Positions 43,222-53,011 of a stretch of DNA of 64,000 nt are shown here, piece after piece. A program made the translations under genes and the position numbers. Position 1 is the stretch's first letter; each line of letters begins with the position of its first letter. This DNA comes from Glaciibacter superstes DSM 21135 (GTDB lineage Bacteria > Actinomycetota > Actinomycetes > Actinomycetales > Microbacteriaceae), in assembly GCF_000421145.1 (NCBI RefSeq), contig NZ_ATWH01000011.1:62001-126000 (forward strand), read 5' to 3'. The notes under the pieces were generated by a model. It saw only the letters and a program-made list of their open reading frames with translations, did not search any database and was not told the DNA's origin.

Positions 43222-44135
43222 AGATCGCGATCACGGGTGGCACCGGTTTTGTCGGCCGCCACCTGGCCGAGCGGTTCGATCCGGACGACGTGGTCGTCGA
43301 CTCTCGACGCACCGGGGTCGATGTTGACGATGTCGACGCGCTGACGAAGGCATTCAACGGATGCGACGTGGTGGCGCACTGCGCAGGCATCAACCGGGAG
43401 ATCGGCGCACAGACCTACGACCGGGTGCACGTGCAGGGAACCAGGGCGGTCATCGAGGCGGCTGAACGGGCCGGCGTGAAGAAGATCGTGATGCTGAGCT
43501 TCCTGAGGGCCAGGCCGGCATGCGGCTCGGCCTACCACGAGTCGAAATGGGCGGCAGAGGAACTCATCCGTGCTGCTGGGCATGACGGGGCCGGGCAAGG
43601 CGGGGCCGGGCTCGACTTCACCATCCTGAAAGCCGGCATGATCTACGGGCGCGGTGATCACCTGATCGACCACCTCAGCCACACCGTGTTCACTCTCCCG
43701 CTGTTCGCCACCGTCGGTCTTCGCGAGAAACCGATCCGGCCGATTCCGGTCGGTGACCTGATCGACATCCTCTATGCCGCATCGACGGGGCGGATGCCGC
43801 GTGAGACGGTGGCGGTGACGGGGGCCGAAGAATTAATGCTCAGCGACGCCGCCAGGCGCCTCGCACGGGTGGTCGGCCGACGATTGTGGGTCATTCCGCT
43901 GCCGGTGTGGGTGCTCTACGTCATCGCGCAACTCACCGAATGGACGATGAAGGTCCCGTTGATCGCCAAGGCCCAGGTGCGCATGCTGGCGGAGGGAGTG
44001 GTCGACGCGGCACCGCCCGCGCCTGGCGTTCCCGCCGATCTCGCGCCCCACACCCGGTTCACCGACGAGCAGATCCGCCTCGCGCTCCCCGAACCGGGCG
44101 GATTCGGCCTTCGCGATCTCCTGTTCAGGCGGTGA
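43218..44135 (+). CDS. NAD(P)-binding atypical SDR (epimerase/NmrA-like)
   Basis: 305 residues, GTG start overlapping the helicase stop by 4 bp. The Rossmann nucleotide-binding motif TGGTGFVG is at residues 6-13. A complex-I NDUFA9-like course follows (VVAHCAGINREIG, SAYHESKWAAEELIR, LKAGMIYGRGDHLIDHL), so it is probably a redox sensor-type or epimerase-like protein rather than a classical dehydrogenase. A hydrophobic segment (VWVLYVIAQL) near 227-236 might touch the membrane. Substrate unknown. Confidence 0.8.
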   Translation: MKIAITGGTGFVGRHLAERFDPDDVVVDSRRTGVDVDDVDALTKAFNGCDVVAHCAGINREIGAQTYDRVHVQGTRAVIEAAERAGVKKIVMLSFLRARPACGSAYHESKWAAEELIRAAGHDGAGQGGAGLDFTILKAGMIYGRGDHLIDHLSHTVFTLPLFATVGLREKPIRPIPVGDLIDILYAASTGRMPRETVAVTGAEELMLSDAARRLARVVGRRLWVIPLPVWVLYVIAQLTEWTMKVPLIAKAQVRMLAEGVVDAAPPAPGVPADLAPHTRFTDEQIRLALPEPGGFGLRDLLFRR

Positions 44136-44171
44136 TTCTTGGCGGGCGCTGATGGGTGTCAGGGTGATGCG

Positions 44172-45017
44172 TCAGGCGCTCCTGCGTGACGAATCGGGCG
44201 TGAGGGTGGCCAACCCCGGCAGGACGCCGCATCCGCACCTTTCATGCACCCGATGCACGTGCCGGGTGACGTGACCGTTTGGATCGACGCCGAGTGAGTG
44301 TGCCCTGAGCCGGTTGGTGCGGCCGGCGAGGTGGTCATCGACCAGGGCGGCAACCCTGGCCACGACGTCGAGGCTGAGCCGCACCGATTCGGCGGGCGGA
44401 TGCCGCGTGAGGAGCTGGGCCGCGATGGCGGGCCAGGCCGGATCTGTATCTGCCCGTTCCAGTTCGACACAGAACAGGCAGGGGCTGTCGCCGGGTTCTA
44501 CCATTGGGCCGATGCGGGCGCCGTTGTCGCCGAACAGCACGGGCAGGTGGGGGATGTCCCGGCGCAACCAGCGCCGATGTCGTTCAGGGTCGAACACGTA
44601 GTAGCCGAACAGGACCACCAGGTCTGCTTCATCGGCTTCACCATCAGGGCAGACCGGGATGCCGAGCTCGCCGAGGGCGCCGCGCAGCCGGTTCGCGCTC
44701 TGGCCCGCTCCGTCGATGTGGACGGACTTCACGATGGCGCGTGCCGCCTCGATTGCGTGGTGCCGCTCGTGCGCGGGCGCGACGAGGGCCGGTCGGAGCT
44801 GTTTCAAGAACGCCGTGATCGTGGAGTGGTCCGCACCGGCTTCCTCGCCCAGCATGTACAGTCCGCTCCGGGGGACACCCGCCTGCAATGCAAACAGCAT
44901 CACTTCGATGGCCGGCGTGACCCTGTCGACGACCGCAACCGGTCGGTCGATGCCGAGCTGAATGGTGTCGGGTGAGCGCCAGACCAGCGGATGCTCCGGG
45001 TTCAGTTTCAGGATCAT
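44172..45017 (-). CDS. E1/cyclodehydratase-like (TOMM leader-binding type) protein
   Basis: 281 residues from the ATG at 45017; an ATG at 45029 is an alternative. An N-terminal winged-helix-like region (WRSPDTIQLGIDRP) is followed by a ThiF-like central part (VVLFGYYVFDPERHRRWL, HLPVLFGDNG) and PCLFCVELERADTDPAWP near residue 200, the signature of the bacteriocin cyclodehydratase-like family TIGR03882. No precursor peptide, YcaO or dehydrogenase lies nearby. From memory M. tuberculosis has a comparable gene (Rv3196) at this position, so it belongs to the core block rather than to a RiPP cluster. Function unknown. Confidence 0.65.
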   Translation of the reverse strand: MILKLNPEHPLVWRSPDTIQLGIDRPVAVVDRVTPAIEVMLFALQAGVPRSGLYMLGEEAGADHSTITAFLKQLRPALVAPAHERHHAIEAARAIVKSVHIDGAGQSANRLRGALGELGIPVCPDGEADEADLVVLFGYYVFDPERHRRWLRRDIPHLPVLFGDNGARIGPMVEPGDSPCLFCVELERADTDPAWPAIAAQLLTRHPPAESVRLSLDVVARVAALVDDHLAGRTNRLRAHSLGVDPNGHVTRHVHRVHERCGCGVLPGLATLTPDSSRRSA

Positions 45018-45130
45018 GCGCACGATCATGCACCCAACACCGGGGTCCCCGCAGAAGTTATCCACAGGCCAGGGGTACCCGCGTCGTCCCGAAACCCGTC
45101 ACGGCATCATGACCGCTGCCACGACCACCT

Positions 45131-45174
45131 GTTCATCGCGCAGCAGCCTGGGGAACACCCGCAGTTAACCCGGT
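45131..45174 (+). promoter_or_regulatory. PhoP-box-like 11-nt direct repeats upstream of the alkaline phosphatase
   Basis: Segments with an 11-nt register start at 45131 (GTTCATCGCGC), 45153 (GAACACCCGCA) and 45164 (GTTAACCCGGT). They resemble the GTTCACC direct repeats bound by PhoP in Streptomyces. A TACGGT hexamer (45189-45194) could be the -10 box. The match is imperfect. Confidence 0.3.
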
Positions 45175-45238
45175 GCCGATTGCCTGAGTACGGTCGCCCA
45201 TCGCGGCCGTGACCATCAGGGGAAGGCTCACCATCACC

Positions 45239-47118
45239 ATGAATTCACTTCGAAGTCGGCGTACGGCTCGCGGGTTGCTCGCGATCGTCGGTGCCACCGC
45301 CATTGCGGTCTGCGGCGTTCTTGTGCCGGCGGCGGCATACGCGTCCGCGGAAGAACCTGGCGGATCTGCCAGACGCGACGTCGACTGCGCGCATCCATCA
45401 CCGACGGCCCGGCGAAGAATGTCATTTTGGTCATCGGTGACGGCATGGGTGACTCCGAGATCACGATCGCCCGAAACTACGCGGAAGGGGCTGGCGGAAA
45501 CTTCGAGGGCATCGATGCACTTCCGCTCACGGGCTCGTACACCACCTACTCGCTGTACAAGACCGGGCATGAGAACGCCGGCAAACCGGACTACGTTCCC
45601 GACTCCGCGGCCACCGGTACCGCATGGGCGACCGGCACCAAGTCATACGACAACGCCGTGTCCGTCGACATCAACGGCACACCGCACGACACTCTCCTGG
45701 AACTGGCCCGCGCCAACGGCCTGCGCACCGGAAACGTCACGACGTCTGAGATTCAGGATGCGACTCCGGCCGTTCAGATCGCACACGTCGATGCGCGTTC
45801 CTGCTACAGCCCCAGCCGGGTTGAGCAGTGCGGCGACGACGCCCTCGACAAGGGCGGCCTCGGATCGATCAGCGAGCAGTTGATCGACACCAGGGCCGAC
45901 GTGACGTTCGGCGGCGGAGCCTCGTACTTCGAGGAACAGGCCATCGCGGGCGACTACGAGGGCCAGAGCCTGTTCGAGCAGGCAGAAGCGCGCGGTTACC
46001 AGGTCGCCAACGACGCTGCCGCACTTGCGGCAGTGACGGAAGCCGGCGCCCAGTCCCCGGTTCTCGGCCTCTTCAGCCCGAAGAACATGCCGACGCGTTA
46101 CCTGAGCACGCCGGCCACCATCGGCGGCGCCGACCTTCCGCCGGTCACCTGCGAGGCCAACCCAGACGCACTCCCGGCCGAGTTGCAGCTGAACAGCCTG
46201 ACCACCAAGGCCATCGACCTGCTCGACAACCCGGAGTCTGAAGCCGGCTTCTTCCTGCAGGTTGAGAGTGCGAGCATCGACAAGCAGAACCACGCGTCGG
46301 ATGCCTGCGGCCAGATCGGTGAAACCGTGCAGCTTGATGAGGCGGTCAAGTCGGCCATCGACTTCGCGAAGGCCGATGGCGACACCCTCGTCATCGTCAC
46401 GGCTGACCATGCCCACACCAGCCAGATCGTCGACAGCACCCCTGAGCACACCTTCAGCATTGCGCTGAACACCGCAGACGGCGCTCCGATGAAGGTCAAC
46501 TACGGCACCTCCACGACGATCACGGGCCAGCAGCACACGGGTTCACAGCTTCGGATCGCCGCTTACGGTCCAGGTGGAGCCAACGTCGTCGGCCTCACCG
46601 ACCAGTCAGACACCTTCTTCACGATCGCGAACGCGCTCTCACTGAACCGCGACCTCGCGTCACTGAGCGCCGGTGCGGGGCTCACCCTCCCGAAGACCTC
46701 GTTCGCTCCTGGCGAGGAGTTCCAGGTCAGCGCCACCGGGTTCGCGGGCGATCGCCAGCTGAGCGGCGTTGTCGAGTCGGAGCCGGTTTCCCTGGCACGC
46801 ACCGACGTGATCAACGGGGCCGTTGCCTACACGGTCACTGCGCCGACCGAAGCGGGGGAGCACACGGTCACCCTGACCGGTGCACAGACGGGCGCTGAAG
46901 TTGTCGCCAACTTCTCGGTGACCGCAGACGGCCAGCCGGTGCCGAACCCCGAGCCGAGCGAAGGTGCAGCAGCTCCTGGTGCGGGCAACGGCGGAGGGCC
47001 CATCGACCTCGCGTCGGCCGGCGCCGTCGTGCTGCCGTTCGCCCTGGCCGCTGCGATCATGCTCGGACTCGGACTGATCGCCCTCCGTCGCCGTCGTGGG
47101 GCCATCGGCGAGCACTAA
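45239..47118 (+). pseudogene. phoA: Alkaline phosphatase, interrupted by a -1 frameshift
   Basis: The signal peptide and N-terminus ([18 protein letters not shown], cleavage after AYASA) read in frame from the ATG at 45239. The mature enzyme reads in another frame: [23 protein letters not shown], Ser nucleophile in [33 protein letters not shown] and QQHTG. The two join only if one base is missing at about 45376-45396, where no homopolymer is present. The C-terminus has a predicted surface domain, a GAGNGGG linker, a membrane helix and RRRR. A TTG at 45427 would start the second frame without a signal peptide. Catalytic residues are intact, so this may be a recent mutation, phase variation or a base-call error. 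Confidence 0.75.
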
Positions 47119-47127
47119 CAGCGCATC

Positions 47128-47164
47128 GAAACGGGCGGGCGCCAACCGGTGTCCGCCCCATTTC
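47128..47164 (+). terminator. Bidirectional terminator between phoA and the DUF2342 gene
   Basis: GGGCGGGCGCC (47133-47143) pairs with GGTGTCCGCCC (47148-47158) through 11 pairs including two G-U. Flanking GAAA and TTTC extend it, giving an A-tract and T-tract for the two converging genes. Confidence 0.65.
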
Positions 47165-47279
47165 GCTGGGATCCAGAGCGCGGGCATCCGTTCGAAATTG
47201 ACGGACAATCTCGTTATTCGGGCCTCAATTGGGCCGATTCACCGGGGTTCGCGCAAAATATCCGTCGATTTCGCAGAAG

Positions 47280-48692
47280 CTACTCCTCGTGAGGCCGCTC
47301 GGCGCCGTCATCGCGCAGCAGGTCTTCGAGCGCCTGGTCGACGTCGTCGAGCGCCGGTTCCTCTCCCTTCGAGAGTGAGGTGAGCCGGGTCAAGAGTGCC
47401 TGCGGATCATCGAGATCTTCTGCCGTCGGCAGGATGTCAGGGTGCGCCCAGAGTGCGTCGCGGCCTTCGTTGCCGACGGCATCCGTCACCGCTTGCCACA
47501 GAGCGGCCGCATCACGCAACCGGCGCGGGCGGAGCTCGAGGCCGACCAACGTCGCGAAAGCCGACTCTGCCGGCCCGCCGGACGCCCTGCGGCGCCTGAC
47601 GGTCTCAGCGATCGCACCCGACGAGGGGAGCCTGGTCGTCGCCTCGGCCGTCACAACGTCGACCCAGCCCTCGATGAGGGCGAGCATGGTCTCGAGGCGG
47701 GCGAGGGCGGCGAGCTGGGCGTCGCTCTTCGGTGGAATGAGCGAACCGTTGACCATCGCCTGGCGAAGTTCTTCAGGGTTGGAGGGGTCGAAGCCCTCTG
47801 CCAGCTCCTCGAGGCGGTCGGTGTCGATGCTAATGCCGCGGGCGAATTCGGTGATCGACGTGATGAGGTGCAGGCGAAGCCAACGGGCGTGACGGAACAG
47901 CCGCGCGTGCGCGAGTTCCCGCACCGCAAGGTAGATCTGCACCTGGTCTGTCGGAATGTCGAGGCCTTCACCGAACGCGGCGACGTTCTGGGGGAGAAGC
48001 GCCGCCTGCTGCTCATCGAGCAGCGGAATCCCGATGTCGCCACCGGAGACCACTTCGCTCGACAGCTGCCCGACGACCTGGCCGAGCTGGATCGCGAACA
48101 GGGTGCCGCCGAGGCTGCGCATCACCTGGCTCGCATTCTGGATCATGCCCTGCATCTCTTCCGGTGCCTGCTCGGTGAGAACACGGGTCAGCGAGTCGGA
48201 GATGCTGGTTGCAACGGGTTCTGCCAACTGTGACCAGAGCGGCAGGGTCGCGGTGACCCACTCCTTGCGCGTCATCAGGCGTGGTTCGATGGTCAGTTCT
48301 GCCACCGAGATCACGTCGTCGAGCCACAGCGCCGCGATGTGGAAGGCCTGTTCGAGTTGGGTGCGCTGCTCGTCGGTTGCGGTGAGCTGTCCGGCCGCCG
48401 CGCGCTCCTGGCCTTGCTTCAGGGCGATGCTCCAGTCGATGCCGCCGGTTCCGTTGCCCTGCAAAGCGCCACGAAGTTGGCTCATCAGTGCGGCAACACT
48501 GGCCGGGTCATTCGGCAGGCCGGCTGCACCGGCGAGCTGGCTTGGGTCGATCGACGAGTTTCCGGAGAGCATTTCGCGCAGCATGTCCTGGAACTCATCG
48601 GCATTCTGGCCATCTGGGTTCTGGTTGTCGTTCTGATCGTCGTTGGGGTTCTGACCCTCGCCGGGTCGTGAGTCGTCGGCCACTTCAGGCAC
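47280..48692 (-). CDS. Zinc-dependent metalloprotease-like protein (DUF2342)
   Basis: 470 residues, GTG start. Gln/Asn/Asp-rich N-terminus, then the DUF2342/TIGR03624 putative hydrolase core: LGTLFAIQLGQVVGQLSSEVVSGGDIG, and the zincin-like helix VRELAHARLFRHARWL carrying the HxxxF(x)H-type ligands. The C-terminus is acidic. It matches the Rv3195-type protein beside the PDZ protease in actinobacteria. Proteolytic activity has not been shown. Confidence 0.85.
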   Translation of the reverse strand: MPEVADDSRPGEGQNPNDDQNDNQNPDGQNADEFQDMLREMLSGNSSIDPSQLAGAAGLPNDPASVAALMSQLRGALQGNGTGGIDWSIALKQGQERAAAGQLTATDEQRTQLEQAFHIAALWLDDVISVAELTIEPRLMTRKEWVTATLPLWSQLAEPVATSISDSLTRVLTEQAPEEMQGMIQNASQVMRSLGGTLFAIQLGQVVGQLSSEVVSGGDIGIPLLDEQQAALLPQNVAAFGEGLDIPTDQVQIYLAVRELAHARLFRHARWLRLHLITSITEFARGISIDTDRLEELAEGFDPSNPEELRQAMVNGSLIPPKSDAQLAALARLETMLALIEGWVDVVTAEATTRLPSSGAIAETVRRRRASGGPAESAFATLVGLELRPRRLRDAAALWQAVTDAVGNEGRDALWAHPDILPTAEDLDDPQALLTRLTSLSKGEEPALDDVDQALEDLLRDDGAERPHEE

Positions 48693-48813
48693 CTCTCAGT
48701 TACGTGCTTCTACGCTAGCCCGAGAAGCCTCGTCGGAACTGGGAAATGTCCTATGCTGAAGGGCTTCGGTGTCCGCCTGTCGCGAACACTTCGCCGCACC
48801 AGATAGGACACGC

Positions 48814-49947
48814 GTGGCCCTCTTCTCCGATGACAGGATGCCGGATGGACGGATGCCCGCCGAACGAGCGCACATTACCCGACGCGGCGGAGGGGCCGGC
48901 CGGACCGGTTGGATCGTGCTGTGTATTGCGATCGCGATCGGCCTGATCCTCGCCGTTGCGCCCGCTCCCTATGTCATCGACAAGCCCGGGCCGGTCTACA
49001 ACACGCTCGGCACGGCAGACCATGACGGTGAAGAACGGCCGCTGATCAGCATCCCGGATGAGAAGGTGTATCCGACGAGCGGCAGCCTCGACCTGCTGAC
49101 CGTCTCCCGTGTGGGCAACCCGGACACCAGGCCGAACTGGCTCGCCGTGATGGGTGCCTGGCTGGCGTCGAGCGAGGCCGTTGTGCCGATCGACGTGGCG
49201 TATCCGCCCAGCGTGACCACCGAACAGCGCGAACAGGCGAACGAGGCGTTGATGGTCGACTCCCAGCAGGACGCTATCGCCGCAGCGCTGACGGAACTCG
49301 GCTACGACTACCCGACGACTCTGACTGTGGTGTCCCTGTCGACCGACTCTCGTTCGGAGGGCATCATCGAACCCGACGACCAGGTGGTGTCGGTCAATGG
49401 TGAGGCGGTCGCAGGCGTCGAGGAGCTTCGTGAGGCGTTGAACGACAACGGCGCGGATACGGAAGCCACGATCGGCATCATCCGCGACGGGGTGGAGAAG
49501 GACGTCATTGTCACGCCCGCCGACGTGGGCGGCGCCGTGGTCGCCGGCATCAATGTCGGCGTCGAATACGACTTTCCCATTGACGTCGAACTGCAACTCG
49601 ACCGGGTCGGTGGCCCGAGTGCGGGCATGATGTTCGCGCTGGGCATCATCGACAAACTCACGCCGGGGAAGATCCAGGGCGGAGAACACGTCGCCGGTAC
49701 CGGAACCATCGACCAGTCGGGAAAGATCGGGGCCATCGGTGGCATTCGACAGAAGCTCTACGGGGCGAGGGACGCCGGCGCAGAGTGGTTTCTCACACCG
49801 GAATCAAACTGCAATGAAGTGACCGGCCACGTTCCAGACGGTCTCACCGTTTTCGCGGTTGAGACGCTCGACGACTCGCTTGCGGCCCTCGAAGCGATCC
49901 GCACGGGCGAAGGTGCGAGCGAGCTGCCGACCTGTCCGGTGGACTGA
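48814..49947 (+). CDS. PDZ domain and Lon-like (S16) membrane protease
   Basis: 377 residues from the GTG at 48814. A single membrane anchor (about 35-53) is followed by PGPVYNTLG, a PDZ domain (SRSEGIIEPDDQVVSVNGE, about 185-245) and a Lon-type proteolytic domain with catalytic Ser in GGPSAGMMFALG and Lys in QSGKIGAIGGI. This is the YlbL/Rv3194c type of extracytoplasmic protease. It is divergent from the DUF2342 gene. A TATGCT hexamer at about 48753 may be its -10 box. Confidence 0.9.
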   Translation: MALFSDDRMPDGRMPAERAHITRRGGGAGRTGWIVLCIAIAIGLILAVAPAPYVIDKPGPVYNTLGTADHDGEERPLISIPDEKVYPTSGSLDLLTVSRVGNPDTRPNWLAVMGAWLASSEAVVPIDVAYPPSVTTEQREQANEALMVDSQQDAIAAALTELGYDYPTTLTVVSLSTDSRSEGIIEPDDQVVSVNGEAVAGVEELREALNDNGADTEATIGIIRDGVEKDVIVTPADVGGAVVAGINVGVEYDFPIDVELQLDRVGGPSAGMMFALGIIDKLTPGKIQGGEHVAGTGTIDQSGKIGAIGGIRQKLYGARDAGAEWFLTPESNCNEVTGHVPDGLTVFAVETLDDSLAALEAIRTGEGASELPTCPVD

Positions 49948-50008
49948 CGGCACGCTCGGGTCTTCTTTCGTGGGGGTTCTCCCAGCAGCGTTTGTCTAGG
50001 ATGGAACT

Positions 50009-50041
50009 CAGACGTGTTCCAACGCACAGACGTGTTTCAAC
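50009..50041 (+). repeat. 18-bp direct repeat ahead of the UPF0182 gene
   Basis: CAGACGTGTTCCAAC (50009-50023) and CAGACGTGTTTCAAC (50027-50041) are separated by 3 bp. They lie just after a TAGGAT hexamer (49997-50002) and 18 bp before the GTG start, so in the leader or an operator. Confidence 0.7.
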
Positions 50042-50059
50042 AAGCAAGAGGCGACGTAC

Positions 50060-52996
50060 GTGACATCAGCATCAGCCGACCGCGCTCCCAGACGGAGCAG
50101 AGCCCCTCTCGCGATCACGATCGCGGTGATCGCCGCACTGGTGATCCTCTTCTTCATCTTCTCCGGCTTCTACGCCGACATCCTCTGGTTCGACCAGCTC
50201 GGGTTCCTGAGCGTTCTGACGACGCAGTGGCTCGCCGGCGCTGTCATGTTCCTCATCGGGTTCGTCGCGATGGCCGTGCCGATCTGGCTGAGCATCCAGC
50301 TCGCCTATCGTCTGCGTCCCGTCTACGCAAAGCTCAATTCCCAGCTCGACCGCTACCAGCAGGTCATCGAGCCGCTCCGCCGCCTCGCGATGTACGGTAT
50401 CCCGGCGCTTCTCGGATTGTTCGCCGGTGTCGCGGCGTCGACGAACTGGGAAGCCGCCCTGATGTGGCTGAACCGCACCGAGGTCGGTAAGACCGACCCG
50501 CAGTTCGGCTTCGACATCTCCTTCTACCTGTTCGATCTGCCCTTCTTCCACGCGGTGCTCGGATTCGCGTCCGCCGTCGTGTTCATCTCGGCAATCGTGG
50601 CCGCGGCCACCAGCTACCTCTACGGCGCGGTGCGAATCAGCGGGCGTGAGGTAGTGATCTCCAAGTCGGCGCGGATCCAGATCGCCATCACCGCTGCCAT
50701 CTACCTCCTGATCCAGGCCGTCAGCATCTGGCTCGACCAGTACTCAACGCTGACGGACACCAACGACCTGATCACCGGCGCGGGGTACACCGATGTGAAC
50801 GCCACGATCCCGGGCCGCGCCATCCTGGCCGGTATCGCGGCCGTGGTGGCTGTTCTCTTCATCGTGACGGCGATCATCGGCCGCTGGCGGCTACCGGTCA
50901 TCGGCACCGTCCTGCTCATCGTCTCGAGCCTGCTGATCGGCTCGCTGTACCCGTGGGTGGTGCAGCGCTTCCAGGTCGACCCGAGCGCGAAGACGCTCGA
51001 GGCGGAGTACATCCAGCGCAACATCGATCTCACCAGGGACGCGTACGGGCTCTCCGATATTGAGGACATCCCGTACAACGCGTCGACGACCGCAGAGCCG
51101 GGAGCATTGCGGGCAGACGCGGAGACGACCGCCAACATCCGTATTCTCGATCCGGCGCTGGTGTCAGACTCGTTCGCCCAGCTCGAGCAGTTCAAGCAGT
51201 ACTACCAGTTCCCCGGAAACCTCGACGTCGACCGCTACACGATCGACGGTGAGTCGCAAGACACGGTGGTGGCCGTGCGAGACCTCAATCTGGCCGGCCT
51301 GAACACCGGTAACACGTGGGTGAACAGCACACTGGTGTACACACACGGTTATGGCATGGTCGCGGCGTATGGAAATCAGCGCTCGGCCGACGGACAGCCG
51401 GTGTTCCTCGAATCCGGCATTCCGACGACCGGTGCGCTCGGTGAGTTCGAGCCGCGCGTGTACTTCGGTGAGACATCGCCCGAGTACTCGATCGTCGGTG
51501 GTGGCGACGACAGCAAGCCGGTTGAGCTCGACTACCCGGCAGGCGAAGACGGCGCGCAGCAGACGTACACGACCTTTGAGGGCGATGGCGGGCCGAAGCT
51601 CGACAACGCGTTCAAGAAGCTCGTGTACGCGCTGAAGTTCCAGTCGGAGCAGATCTTCCTCGCTGATTCGGTCAACGACAAATCGCAGATCATGTACGAC
51701 CGTGATCCGGTCACGCGGGTGCAGAAGGTCGCCCCGTACCTGACCCTCGACTCCGACGCGTACCCGTCGGTGATCGATGGCAAGATCCAGTGGGTCATCG
51801 ACGCGTACACCACGAGCGCGAACTACCCGTACTCGACGCCGGTGAGTCTCTCAGAGGCCATCACAGACACCGAGACCCCTCCGCAGCCGTTTGCGCTCGA
51901 CCACGTGAACTACATGCGCAACTCGGTCAAGGCCACGGTTGACGCCTACGACGGTTCGGTGACCCTGTACGCCTGGGACGACGAGGACCCGATCCTCGAG
52001 ACCTGGCAGAAGATCTTCCCGTCGACGCTCAAGCCGATGAGCGAGATGAGCGGTGACCTGATGAGCCACGTGCGGTACCCGGCCGACCTGTTCAAGGTGC
52101 AGCGCGACATCCTGGGCCAGTACCACGTGACGGATGCCGGCTCCTTCTACTCGAGGGATGATGCCTGGATCACGCCGAATGACCCGGTCTCGCCGTCGAC
52201 GAACACGACGCTGCAGCCGCCGTATTACCTGACGATGCAGGTGCCGGGGCAGGACGAGCCGACGTACTCGCTGTACTCGACCTTCATCCCGGATGAGTCG
52301 GGGGAGACCAGCCGGAACGTGCTGACCGGTTATCTCGCGGTCGACGCTGACGCCGGATCCACCGACGGTGAACGTGCGGAGGGGTACGGGAAGCTGCGAA
52401 TGCTCATCCTGCCCGATACGGTGACGGTCCCAGGTCCCGGGCAGGTGCAGGCGAAGTTCAACGCCGACCCGACGGTCTCGACAGAGCTGAACCTGTTGAA
52501 GCAGGGCCAGTCGCGCGTCATCAACGGAAACCTGCTTACGCTTCCGGTCGGTGGTGGACTGTTGTACGTGCAGCCGGTCTATGTGGAGTCGACGGGTGAG
52601 ACGAGCTACCCGCTGCTGCAGAAGGTGCTGGTTGCGTTCGGTGACCAAATCGCCTTCGAAGACACGCTCGACAAGGCGCTTGACGTGTTGTTCGGTGGAG
52701 ACTCTGGTGCGAGCGCCGGTGACACCGACGTGCCGCCGAGCGAAGAGGTGACGCCGCCATCGGGAACAACGCCGCCCGTGGAGGGCGAGACGCCTCCCGA
52801 GGGGACGACAACTCCGCCGTCGTCAACGGGGGACCCGGCGACGGATGCCCAGCTGAAGTCCCTTCTCGACGTCGCGAACCAGGCGGTGAAAGACAAGCAG
52901 GCGGCTCTGAGCGCCGGTGACTTCGCCGCGTACGGTGTTGCAGACAAGAAGCTGACGGAGACCATAGCCAGCATGCTGGCGCTCCTGGGCGAGTAG
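50060..52996 (+). CDS. UPF0182 family membrane protein
   Basis: 978 residues, GTG start. Seven membrane segments lie in the first 300 residues (first about 18-40; others around 60-82, 110-130, 165-190, 205-225, 250-270 and 275-297), followed by a large extracytoplasmic domain with conserved ATYGNQRSADGQPVF-like and MYDRDPVTRVQKVAPYL sequences. A Pro/Thr/Gly-rich linker (about 890-935) precedes a C-terminal helix. The family (Rv3193c-like) is universal in actinobacteria and uncharacterised. A strong terminator follows. Confidence 0.92.
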   Translation: MTSASADRAPRRSRAPLAITIAVIAALVILFFIFSGFYADILWFDQLGFLSVLTTQWLAGAVMFLIGFVAMAVPIWLSIQLAYRLRPVYAKLNSQLDRYQQVIEPLRRLAMYGIPALLGLFAGVAASTNWEAALMWLNRTEVGKTDPQFGFDISFYLFDLPFFHAVLGFASAVVFISAIVAAATSYLYGAVRISGREVVISKSARIQIAITAAIYLLIQAVSIWLDQYSTLTDTNDLITGAGYTDVNATIPGRAILAGIAAVVAVLFIVTAIIGRWRLPVIGTVLLIVSSLLIGSLYPWVVQRFQVDPSAKTLEAEYIQRNIDLTRDAYGLSDIEDIPYNASTTAEPGALRADAETTANIRILDPALVSDSFAQLEQFKQYYQFPGNLDVDRYTIDGESQDTVVAVRDLNLAGLNTGNTWVNSTLVYTHGYGMVAAYGNQRSADGQPVFLESGIPTTGALGEFEPRVYFGETSPEYSIVGGGDDSKPVELDYPAGEDGAQQTYTTFEGDGGPKLDNAFKKLVYALKFQSEQIFLADSVNDKSQIMYDRDPVTRVQKVAPYLTLDSDAYPSVIDGKIQWVIDAYTTSANYPYSTPVSLSEAITDTETPPQPFALDHVNYMRNSVKATVDAYDGSVTLYAWDDEDPILETWQKIFPSTLKPMSEMSGDLMSHVRYPADLFKVQRDILGQYHVTDAGSFYSRDDAWITPNDPVSPSTNTTLQPPYYLTMQVPGQDEPTYSLYSTFIPDESGETSRNVLTGYLAVDADAGSTDGERAEGYGKLRMLILPDTVTVPGPGQVQAKFNADPTVSTELNLLKQGQSRVINGNLLTLPVGGGLLYVQPVYVESTGETSYPLLQKVLVAFGDQIAFEDTLDKALDVLFGGDSGASAGDTDVPPSEEVTPPSGTTPPVEGETPPEGTTTPPSSTGDPATDAQLKSLLDVANQAVKDKQAALSAGDFAAYGVADKKLTETIASMLALLGE

Positions 52997-53011
52997 TTCT
53001 CGCGTTATCCC

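Noticed and set aside
44172..45065. Thiazole/oxazole-modified microcin cluster
   Set aside because: Only the E1-like protein is present; there is no YcaO, dehydrogenase, transporter or precursor peptide around it.
48769..48813. Earlier in-frame start of the PDZ/Lon-like protease
   Set aside because: The added residues (MSACREHFAAPDRTR) precede the normal cytoplasmic start and show no family similarity; the GTG at 48814 fits the anchor position better.
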